A stretch of 64,000 nt of DNA from Allolobophora icterica (lineage: Eukaryota; Annelida; Clitellata; Crassiclitellata; Lumbricidae): NCBI GenBank assembly GCA_963556255.1, contig OY744615.1:45306820-45370819 (forward strand). Reading direction: 5' to 3'. The notes beneath the pieces were generated by a model. That model did no database searches. It saw only the letters and a program-made list of their open reading frames with translations, and was not told where the DNA came from. The translations under genes were made by a program, and so were the position numbers. This document shows positions 56,001 through 64,000 of this stretch, piece after piece. Within the stretch, counting starts at the first letter, position 1, and every line of letters starts with the position of its first letter.

Positions 56001-59000
56001 TTGTCAAATCCCATGCTCATCAACACCTTGAGAGCTTTCTCGCTGACTGGGGGCGACTTCTCTCTCACTTCCCCCTTTTTTCTTTCCAATGGCAAAAACT
56101 CTAAAAAGACAAGTAAAGGCCCGTTTCAACTGCTGAAGCAGCAAATGATATTACACGAACATAGGTAAATGAAAGAAGAGCAGTTCCTTAAGCTAGCCCT
56201 GAGGCAGCAATATATATGAACTGTTAGCGACTTCATTTTCTTAGCCTCGGCATATGAGAGTGGGTGGCCAGTCCTCTCCCTCACCGTCTCATCTTCCCAC
56301 TGACATTGTGTGGTCAGTGTACTCATCATAGCCGAGTTGGCTAGGGGTGCAGGTGGAGAAGAAATCTTTAGCCAAATTTCTGCCCTGGCGAGGATTTGAA
56401 CCTCCATTTTTTTTATAGTCCAGCATGTCAACCACTACACTATCAAGCACTCATGGAAAACATTAAAACATGTAATGTAAATGGAAACAAACTCTTAAAG
56501 CCTCCAGACTGAATTCAAATGATATTGGAAGGAATTTTTCAAGGGCTTATCAAGCAACGTCAAATTGAAATTTCTCCGACAAAGCTAGAAATGAATACAT
56601 GTTCTCTTAATAAGTTCTCACTTGCTGCATCTTTCATCGAATCCGGATTGAGACAGAGAAGTTTCTGCGCAATGTCTATGAGCGAAACCAGAATCTTCCT
56701 CAGCTCCCTCTGAAACTGAATTAAGAAACAACATTAAAATAATCATCCATTCGCAGACCTGTCACATAGAATGTAATCCAGTGCAATTCAGTTTATTTGT
56801 CACTTAAGGTCGTACCAAACTGGCTTTACCTTGTATTACCTTGCTATCTTATTACTGTATTACCTCTTGCATTAGTTTATTTTACTTCACCCTACCTTAC
56901 CTTGACTCATGTTACATTTATATTAGTATTATTTAGTGACTTCTACTGCACCGGTGTCTAATGCACAAGGCATCAACCAATAGCACACCAAAACCAAGCT
57001 GTAATCGGGTGAACATTCGGGAGATCGATCTGCTAAGACAGAGAGCCAGCCCACGGTGGATAAGCAATTTGAAAAAGGTACATTTACTTTAGCTAACCTT
57101 CATTCATCTTACCTTCATTTACCTTCACTTTAGCTTACCTTACCTTTCATTAAATTACCTCAGTAATGTTACCTGAATCTATATTACCTTCGATAACCCT
57201 ATATATCCTTAATCGGTTTGTCTTACCTTACTTTAATTTAAATTACCTCACAGCAATTATAATCGAAGGTAAAGGTAACTGAAGGTGGTTACTTCGACAG
57301 TGCTAGTAGGCTTTGCTGCTTGGCAGTTGACGTGACGAGGTTCAACGTCGGCAGTGGCGTTTTCGATTTCATCGGCTGAAGGTGGCTTCTCTGACGGATC
57401 TTTCTGAACACACAGAAATCGTCACAGTAAGGGTGCATCATAAAAAAGGAGTAATAATCGCATCAGTCTCCTCATCTTCATTAGCTCATCATCTGTATCA
57501 TCAATCATAATCTTCAGAAATCATCATCTTCATTGTCTCATTATCATCATCAAACTACTCCTCTGCTCCTAATCATCAGCATCATTATCATCATCAGCAC
57601 ATCATTAGCAACACATATCATAACCATCATCTTATCATCACCACAACAAATTATTTGTGCTGTAACTAAATTAACGTCTGCCGTTCCAACAGATGACACA
57701 AACAAGTAAGTTTCCTGTTTTCAGTTCTAATTCCCTACAATTACATTACACGACCCGTTCACATGCTGTGTAAATCTGTTTCATGCTATAATACAATAAC
57801 ATGTGTGCAAGTTGTTCCGCTGTACCATTTATTAACCTAAAACGATGTAAAGTGAATGCGTGTATGCATGTATGAGGTCAGCCACTCAATATGGAACCGG
57901 ATATTTCATGCAACCTGCACCACAAGCTTCTATTTCACAACAGGGGTTGAAGGCCATTCTGCTCGACCATGGTCTTGTGTAGTCAGGTCAGGAGCACCTC
58001 TGATGAGTTTTATTGAAGAAGTGCTATACAAATTAGCACTTACAATTACGATCATAATTGATATAGCACATTTAAAGTACTTCACAACAGTGTTGATTGA
58101 GCCAATCAACTTGGTGCTACACAAATGCTCACAAAATTTCTCTTACATCACCTACTGCTTGAAGTATAATCCATTCTCACCACCACGGCACTTGAAAGCG
58201 GTAGAGCTGTTGGCATAACTCGCTTCTTCAATAACAAAAGCTCATCTGCAAAAATATTATATAAGTATTTATATACACATAGTTATAATCATCTATATTA
58301 TATATAATATCATCAGTTCAACCACTTCATAATATCTGCCTCAAATATCCGGCAGCACCTGAGATTCCCAACACCAGAAATCAACTTTCTTTCCAACAAC
58401 CTCTAAGCAACAACCATGTGTTCAACAACCAGTAACGAAGAAACACTTTAATGCAATCATAACCCAAGTTAAGAAGCCAGCACTGTTATGACAAAATTGA
58501 AATAGCAACTTTGGGCTGGGTTCTTTCAAAGTCTAACACAACCACGTCTCTGGAAGACGCAAAGTAATGTTACTTCGGTCCTTAATTACCTGTTAATAAG
58601 GGATCAGCCCCAATCCCAAAACCCGAATCCCCGAAAAGAATATCGCCCGGATCCCCGAAATCGGTTTCCTATATTATATCTATATTCTATATTATATCGA
58701 GATGCACCAAGGTAACGCTAGGTCTATGTCATGCACAAGAGTTTACAATTTAACTTTGAATAGTTTTCGGGAGTTGGCCGCTTTCTATAAAACTGTTTTC
58801 GGGAAATCGGGCTTTTGTGTATTTTCAGCGTTTTCGGGGATTCGGGTTTCGGGGATTCGGCCATATCCGTTAATAATGGCTAAGACGCAATTTCTGATTA
58901 CCGTTGTCCTTGATTCCGGCCTCCAGCACCGTGCTCTCCTCATTCAAGACCTGTCCGGACGCGACGTGGAGCAGTCGGTAGTAGAGGGATAACTTATAAC

Positions 59001-59157
59001 CCTCGCGTTGGTCGTAGATCTGTGACACGGCCCCTATCTTCAGCCTATCGACGGAGGTATCGGGGGTGACCTCGATCAGCGTATCTACCCCTTCTAGACT
59101 AGATATGCGAATACGGATCGCCGATGGGTTAAAGATGCTTGTTTCCGATACAAACAT
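50570..59157 (-). CDS. UBAC1: UBAC1 (KPC2) orthologue, ubiquitin-associated domain-containing protein 1, ten exons
   Basis: Coding exons: 58902-59157, 58181-58245, 57293-57403, 56622-56715, 55968-56100, 54971-55130, 53452-53565, 52551-52637, 51443-51587, 50570-50688. All introns are GT-AG and all phases close, giving 427 residues against about 405 for vertebrate UBAC1 (from memory). Order of parts: ubiquitin-like domain (1-95, starting MFVSETSIF), linker, a conserved helix FQRELRKILVSLIDIAQKLL (145-164), UBA1 (about 197-235, LKVLMSMGFDKTRATKAL), an acidic linker, UBA2 (312-348, MQSLLEMGFEEDDVIDAL then CEWLLSRG), and an STI1-like region (about 358-420, NGAVYKAILSNHIIQLALSN). In vertebrates the protein is the non-catalytic subunit of the KPC ubiquitin ligase with RNF123, linking ubiquitinated substrates to the proteasome in the cytosol. 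No catalytic residues are expected. Confidence 0.96.
50860..50965 (-). mobile_element. SINE 3'-tail copy in UBAC1 intron 9
   Basis: AACTTCTATTGTGCCGGTGT, CATCAACTGATGGCACTCC, GAGAAGATCAGTTCGCTGAG, then a short (GA)n. Lies in the intron before the last exon. Confidence 0.7.
51090..51215. repeat. CATCACATACATA repeats ending in a palindrome
   Basis: A 22-bp period of ATACATCATATACATACATC units runs from about 51098 to 51185 and is followed by its own reverse complement (GATGTATGTATGTGATGTAT), so the right end can fold back. Confidence 0.85.
51775..52113. mobile_element. hAT MITE, 339 bp, in UBAC1 intron 8
   Basis: CCTTAGGG flanks both ends (51767-51774 and 52114-52121). Left terminus CAGTGGTTCCCAAACTT and right terminus AGTTTGGGAAGCTCTG recall the Charlie-like hAT group (CAGTGGTTCTCAA). 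Inside, GGGTCGCGACCCAC occurs near both ends. Confidence 0.93.
52980..53062. repeat. (ATGT)n microsatellite in UBAC1 intron 7
   Basis: About 17 ATGT units next to less regular ATGCATGT sequence. Confidence 0.95.
53125..53274 (+). mobile_element. CR1/L2-like retrotransposon 3' end with (ATACA)n tail, copy B
   Basis: Identical by eye to 18746-18895 over about 145 bp, with the same (ATACA)n tail. It lies in UBAC1 intron 7, antisense to the gene. Confidence 0.85.
53635..54084. mobile_element. MITE, 450 bp (GGTACGAACCGAGTACC family), copy 2, in UBAC1 intron 6
   Basis: Termini TAGGGGTCAGCCGG on both sides, interior shared with 49459-49868. No clear 8-bp duplication; the flanks AGCGAC and GTCGCT are instead inverted copies. 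Confidence 0.8.
55230..55425 (-). mobile_element. CR1-like 3' end, diverged copy, in UBAC1 intron 5
   Basis: TTTATATAGCGCCACTTCAA, CTCATCAGAGGCGG and GAGAAGCTCATGTTGCAGGT follow the order of the 2790 and 28865 copies. Confidence 0.65.
56270..56460 (-). mobile_element. tRNA-like SINE in UBAC1 intron 4
   Basis: Minus strand: GATAGTGTAGTGGTTGACAT (A box region), CTGGACTAT anticodon-arm-like segment, GGAGGTTCAAATCC (B box). The body then reads GCCAACTCGGCTATGATGAG. It differs from the 26195 family, so a second tRNA-derived SINE family is likely. Confidence 0.6.
56935..57050 (-). mobile_element. SINE 3'-tail copy in UBAC1 intron 3
   Basis: GACTTCTACTGCACCGGTGT, TGCACAAGGCATCAACCAAT and ATTCGGGAGATCGATCTGCT match 25885 and 50860. 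ACCTT-rich low-complexity sequence surrounds it (56820-57280). Confidence 0.7.
57460..57645. repeat. (CAT)n-rich stretch in UBAC1 intron 2
   Basis: Imperfect CATCAT/ATTATC units; no coding signal. Confidence 0.85.
58600..58868. mobile_element. Foldback MITE, 269 bp, in UBAC1 intron 1
   Basis: GTTAATAA flanks both ends (58592-58599 and 58869-58876). The arms carry AACCCGAATCCCCGAAAA on the left and its near complement on the right, with repeated CCCCGAAA motifs. Its right end is 32 bp from the exon 1 donor. Confidence 0.8.
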
Positions 59158-59639
59158 TTTTTATGTTGTCCTAATACAGACTATTCCGATTAAATAAAAA
59201 TAAAAAATCAGTCCAGTATTGCCATTTTAGTCTTAAACTAACGTGCTCTAAAAATAAATACCAGATTCTAAAAATAGGTTGTGCTAAAACGGTTCCATCG
59301 ACTAAGTGTATCTCTGATTTAATTAAATCGATGATATCGACTGAAGTATAATAAATCACGAATAAACGAAATCTTGTGTAGCCATTGTTAAAGACCGCTT
59401 AATTATGAGTGTTTCAGCAAGATGAAAGTGATAGGAACGATATCAAAAGACCGTCTGTAGTTCACTCATCCTCAACCTGTCAATTTATGTTTTATATACT
59501 AGAACTCTCTCCTTCCATCGACTGTGAAAGTCATTCAAGCCTCAACTCTGAACTCTTCCAATCATTCTCCTATCCATTAAATTGGATCAAGGTTACTCTG
59601 TGAGTCAGGAAGCCCTTTCGCATATACTCATCGGGGCTA

Positions 59640-59790
59640 TTTCAGAGATTTAAATTTCGGGCTAGCATGTACGCTCCGTACAAGGGGACTTCAAATGGCG
59701 TGGCCCCATTCAAACGTACAGCGGTTGTGAAGAACCTCATCCGATCAATTCAGTGAAAATAAGCGGGATCGACGCCACGTGGACGCTATA
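59640..59790 (+). repeat. Interspersed repeat, CTCGGGCTAGCACG family
   Basis: Same blocks as 28345-28450 and the complement of 38185-38340. It is followed at 59920-60030 by a (CGTAAT)n run and the GCGCCACTCGAAGGCCAAGC 3'-end block shared with 28200-28330. Confidence 0.7.
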
Positions 59791-60429
59791 GAAAAACGTA
59801 TAATATTACATAGACATTTATGATTTATCTTACGAGTGGATCTCCTACGCTTCATGGACATCTAGCGATTGTAGGCAGAACTACAAATAAATGATGATTT
59901 CATTCATTTAGGCTACAGTTAATCGTAATCGTAATCGTAATCTCAAAACTTCTAAAGCGCCACTCGAAGGCCAAGCGCACGGCACCAGCCTATTCACGAG
60001 TGCTGCGTCAAATCAGAGGGTGTTTTCCAGAGAGTAGTCCAAAAGAGGTCCGAGTCCGGATTCCAGGAGGCCAGATCAAGAGAGAAGTAAGTGGGTGATG
60101 AGAGAATGAGTTCGTTAAGTAGTTAACGACGTTGTTAGTTAGCTACCTTAAGACTTATCACTGTCTTTCTCAGCTAGCCTATCCACCGTAGAGCCTGTCT
60201 CAGCTCTGTCTCAGTGGACTGACCGTCTGGCTGTTGACTTTAGAACCGTTTTAGTGCATTCGTAGGCCTAATCATGATCACCAACTTCTAAAGAACTACT
60301 CTCGAGCTGAGCGCAGGACACCAGCTTGTTCGCGAGCCATGCGTCGTATCAGAAATCGATGTCCAGTGAGGGTCTTATAGTTCAGCTGCCAGAAAGACCA
60401 CAGAGAGGAGGCAGAGCAGCTGCCAGGGC

Positions 60430-60666
60430 CATGGGCGTCCGCAGGAATTTTTCTGAGCGGAATTTTCTAGGGGGTGCAAAGTTTTGTAGGGGGAGCAAAT
60501 TGACGTTTTTTTCATAAAATGACTGGCTTGCCTCAATAATTAAGTGTTTTTTTAGCATTGGGACTGTTGGAATAATCATAAAAAATCAAAAGATTTTATT
60601 TTTGTAAAATATTTTCAAAATCCATGGGGAAAAAATGCCCCCTTGGCCCCCCTCCGGACGCCCATG
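60430..60666. mobile_element. MITE with CATGGGC termini, 237 bp
   Basis: Left CATGGGCGTCCGCAGG; right CTCCGGACGCCCATG. The flanks GCCAGGGC (60422-60429) and GCCAGGGT (60667-60674) differ at the last base. Same family as 40759-40942. Confidence 0.85.
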
Positions 60667-61192
60667 GCCAGGGTGGGTTTCGTTGAGGACGAGAAAGCTT
60701 CGAAGGCAGAGGATCGGATGGATTAGCGTCTGAATTCTTGAAGAGGTGAGACTGCAAGTTGTAATGGAAGGCCTGTGGGGTTATAAGGAGAGGAGCCTGA
60801 GGCAGAAGACGGTGGGTGAGTGGTGGTATTGGTGGAAGGGGTGTCCATGCAGAGAAGAAGATCCATGCGTAAGATAAATGTCTACTGCTGCATTTATAAA
60901 CTGTCGCTATAGAAGTTGGCAGTTGCAATGTAATAGTTACCTAGCTTGCTAAAGCAACAGTAATAGTAATAACACACATGGGCGGAGAATTATGTGAACC
61001 TGAGGCGCAAAATATCAACAGTTTTCTGTGGTACATTGTTGGAATCGTCGTTGGTTGGAATAAGCTTTGGGGAAAAACACAGACGTTCTATCGCGGTTTG
61101 TACGTCATATGTCGCGCTGACGCAGTAGAACCAGTACAATCAAGGAATGTATAATGTTATATACATACATGTCTGTGCGTAAATATATACCC

Positions 61193-61390
61193 TTATTCAC
61201 TACGTATAGGTAGAAAGTAAAGATACACAAAATTAAGTGGAGACAGATGCAAAACTGACAAGCCTGACAAGCTCACTTGTGATGTATGATATATGCCTAC
61301 ATCGCTAAGTTATCGTGTCGAGCTTGCCAGTTTTGCATCTGTCCGCACTTAATTTTTTGTGTCTTTATTTTCTACCTCCGTAGTGAATAA
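61193..61390. mobile_element. Foldback MITE with about 75-bp arms
   Basis: The left arm begins TTATTCACTACG and passes through AATTAAGTGGAGACAGATGC; the right arm ends CGTAGTGAATAA and contains GCATCTGTCCGCACTTAATT. The arms pair over almost their whole length with a few mismatches, leaving a loop of about 45 bp. Confidence 0.85.
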
Positions 61391-61799
61391 TCGTAGGCCT
61401 ATATACATAGACAACGACCTCCTATATATAACTATAGATTAGATAATATAACAGGGGCCTATATATCAATATCATAATCATCGCATCGTGGTTAATGTTC
61501 GATATTGTATAGCGAAAATGGCCGTGTGGTGAATTGTGCTGACGTGATTTATGAACTTCGAGATTGTTACGTCATTTTTGTGAATCGCTATGCATTTCTG
61601 TGCAATATATAAAAGTACGGCCGTAAACTGTTTAACCAGGCCTGACGTCATAAACGAGCTGCACTCTGTTACCCCGTGATGCACTGTGTGACCCTGGCCT
61701 CCGGACAATGGCCCTCGGACCTTTCTATAAAAGGGGCTGAAAACAGCCAATTCTATATAATAGTTTCCTTATATGAAAATTTGTCCGTCGTATGACGCT

Positions 61800-61844
61800 A
61801 CGTCACAAACGGCTTCTGTTCTATTGTGAAACCGTTTGTGACGT
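61800..61844. repeat. Hairpin with CRE-like half sites
   Basis: Perfect 13-bp arms ACGTCACAAACGG and CCGTTTGTGACGT surround a 19-nt loop. The right arm forms TGACGTCA, the consensus CRE. GTCTTGACGACG repeats follow. Confidence 0.75.
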
Positions 61845-63377
61845 CAGTACTGCCGTCTTGACGACGGTCGTCTTGACGACGACGATCAGAGCATTTTAAA
61901 CAAACGATACATATAGGCCTATAATGATACACTGTCGTCATGTCATAATTTAGGACGGGTTAATACACTAGTATAATAATATATAGGTATAAAGGGAGAT
62001 AATAGCGAGTATACATAACGTGATAGAGGGTGAGGGTTGTTGACGATTAATTAGTGCATTTTGTCGTTATTTGAGTGATTCAGTGTTGTGCATCTCTATG
62101 CAGTTCAGTGTTACACAATCGATTTGAATTGGTAGTTCGAAGCTTCTTCAAGTGATTAGGTGTAGACTGGCGATTGGTAAAGCAGCTACAGTGTCAACTG
62201 TTCAACTATTGTTTTGAAGTTATAGCTGTAATCGTGAATTTGATAGAAAAGTCGAACTGTTGAGTTACATCTGGCGGAAGATCAGAGACTTTGAGTTTGA
62301 AAGACAGTTAATTTATGTGTTGAAGAAAATAATTATCGCCCGTAAGTGACATTGATTTTCTGTGTCGATTCAAGAACTGTCAACTGTAAATCAATCGCAT
62401 CATTCTTCTATTTATCGAATTAGTATTCCTTCCTTTGGACAGCGTAAGGTCGCTGTACAAGTCCTCCGGAGACCACAGGGCCGGACCCCAAGCCGAAGAA
62501 TCTAGCATTGAAACTTGAAAGTCCTTCACGACTCTCGATCGCCTCTCCCCGCGGCATCCTGGTAAAGACGGTGAAATTGGACAGTTGGGAGTGGCGGTAG
62601 GCAGTCACGCGATAATATTATAACTACTTGTAAATCCTTTGCCACAAACAGCGAGGACACTGTTGCTATGACTTCCATAATACAACGATCGACTAAAAAG
62701 TGTAGCTTACGCAGGTGTAGACTCATGTAGTAGGCTCTATATGATTATAAGGCTCATAGGGTCAGAATATAGAAGACAATGATGAGTCTCTCCTGAGTCC
62801 TGAAGTGGTGCTATATAAATTTGCAAATACAGTTACAATTACAGTTGAATGTTCACTGGCGTAAACTTGTACAAAATATTGGGGGGGATTTGGTTATTCA
62901 TTCTACATTTGTTGCACTGGGTGTACAGTCCATCTCAATTATTGGGGGCACGTGCCCCGGCTGCCCCCCCCCCACCCAGAGTCTACGCCTATGTAAATGT
63001 TACATAGTATATCGTCTTCTAAGAACCAGATGGAGAACTGCAGCTCGAGCTCCTCAGCTTGTCCCTTCCACAGTTTCCGAAGCGTCTGAACTCTGAAGTC
63101 TGTATTATTCGACAGTAATTTCACTTGTTCGGGTAGGGAGTGCCACTGATGAGTTTCCTCTTGAAGTGGCGCCTATTACAATTGCAAAACCTCTCAATGA
63201 TAATTTGTGATAAGAATGAAAGACACGAATGAAAAAGATCCCTTAATATCTTTCTGCATACATAGCCCTACAATATTGGTTCTTTTGTTTCTTAATGACT
63301 TAGCCGACTAGTAACCGATAAGGTCGTATCAACACTGATAGGGTGTTATCAATGCCAGGTTTCAGATTAGATACGAC

Positions 63378-64000
63378 CAACGTTCCCTCTAATTTTTTTT
63401 CTGCGTGCGCGGAGATGGCGGGTGTTTGAGCAGCCTCATTTCCGCGTGAGCAATACATTTTCAGAAACATTTGTGGTTGCAATTCTAAGTTGCAATTACT
63501 GACTACATAGTACATGCACGTTTGTATTAATGTCTTTTATAAAGACATGTATGACTTATAAATTACGTATAGTTTTCATACTTTATCGCAATGAAAATAT
63601 TATGCTATAGATACGATTACGAATGTAAATATTAAATAAACTAGAGGCCTACATGTAGTTCTTATTCTAGCATCAAAATAATGCTAAACGCTAGCGTTTC
63701 TGCCGCCTATCCTTCTGCGATGACCATATTTGAAAAACTCTGTCGAGATTGACTTCCAATCCAGAACTTTGATAAGAATATATCCTCATCAAAGTCATGT
63801 CCAAGTGGTCACTTTCCAGACGGTTCCGAGAGTTGGTCTTGATGGCGTTCATTGCCTAAAACCTCGTTCACAGTCTGTACTTGATGCCTGGAACGTTGCA
63901 CACACATCCAGTAGACGAGCCATGAAGATAAATTGCTCATCGTTGAGTGCAAAATGGATTACGTCGTCGAATGTATTCTTTAACCCGGACTTGAATTTTT
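63378..64000 (-). mobile_element. hAT transposon, right-edge partial copy
   Basis: The left terminus CAACGTTCCCTCTAATTTTT and the following GCGTGCGCGGAGATGG stretch are typical of a hAT end. The transposase C-terminus lies inside and the element continues past the window. Confidence 0.75.
63691..64000 (-). pseudogene. hAT transposase C-terminus (partial, frameshifted)
   Basis: The minus strand reads FDDVIHFALNDEQFIFMARL, then TDCERGF, then after a one-base loss AMNAIKTNSRNRLESDHLDM and a stop at 63691-63693. CERGF...MN..K...RNRL is the dimerisation motif of hAT transposases. The rest lies beyond the right edge. Confidence 0.88.

Larger units (their letters stand above)
59158..63377. other. 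Intergenic region upstream of UBAC1
   Basis: Immediate UBAC1 promoter sequence should lie at 59158-59500; no TATA box or other core element could be assigned. The rest holds the repeats listed. Retrotransposon 3'-tail fragments (GGTGCTATATAAATTTGCAA and AGTGGCGCCTATTACAATTG) occur at 62790-62850 and 63140-63190. No gene was recognised. Confidence 0.5.

Noticed and set aside
62443..62518. Possible plus-strand last exon: acceptor CTTTGGACAG, then VRSLYKSSGDHRAGPQ and a stop
   Set aside because: The acceptor is good and the short frame is open, but no upstream partner exon or family match was found.

Overview
The window is eukaryotic genomic DNA from an animal, most likely a marine invertebrate. 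Coding sequence sits in short exons with GT-AG introns. Non-LTR retrotransposon fragments, hAT-type DNA elements, tRNA-like SINEs and very long microsatellites fill the space between exons. The hexamer AGGCCT (often as TAGGCCTA) is strikingly frequent. A neurotrophin gene together with this repeat landscape suggests a non-vertebrate deuterostome such as an echinoderm or hemichordate, but the sequence alone does not prove the taxon.

Three host genes can be supported, all on the minus strand. (1) 1-2053: the 3' part of a C2H2 zinc-finger gene, with two exons in matching splice phase; the gene runs off the left edge. (2) 12314-31947: a preproneurotrophin gene of four coding exons. They encode a signal peptide, a cysteine-free proregion and an NGF/BDNF-type cystine-knot domain, about 288 residues in total. 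Intron 1 is about 16.7 kb and loaded with mobile elements. (3) 50570-59157: a complete UBAC1 (KPC2) orthologue in ten exons, with an N-terminal ubiquitin-like domain, two UBA domains and a C-terminal STI1-like region, 427 residues. In all three genes the splice phases agree across every junction reconstructed here.

Layout. 2.1-12.3 kb is intergenic and holds a 3.66-kb TIR transposon (6220-9878) with a decayed transposase and a dimeric MITE nested inside. 12.3-32 kb is the neurotrophin locus. Its introns contain (ACAT)n and (GACA)n arrays, a Tc1/mariner deletion derivative (17921-18574), CR1/L2-like reverse-transcriptase remains, a 300-bp (GAGGA)n tract, an RTE-like fragment split by a hAT element, and SINEs. 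32-50.5 kb is intergenic, with an RTE-like reverse transcriptase split by a 2330-bp hAT element (42756-45085) and several MITEs. 50.6-59.2 kb is UBAC1, with MITEs and SINEs in its introns. 59.2-64 kb is intergenic and ends inside another hAT element whose transposase C-terminus runs off the right edge.

The strongest general signal is the density of hAT-type elements: at least ten copies have 8-bp target duplications that are exact or differ at one base, and two of them land inside RTE-like retrotransposons. The most interesting gene is the neurotrophin, which keeps the six knot cysteines but adds two cysteines and a long basic loop.
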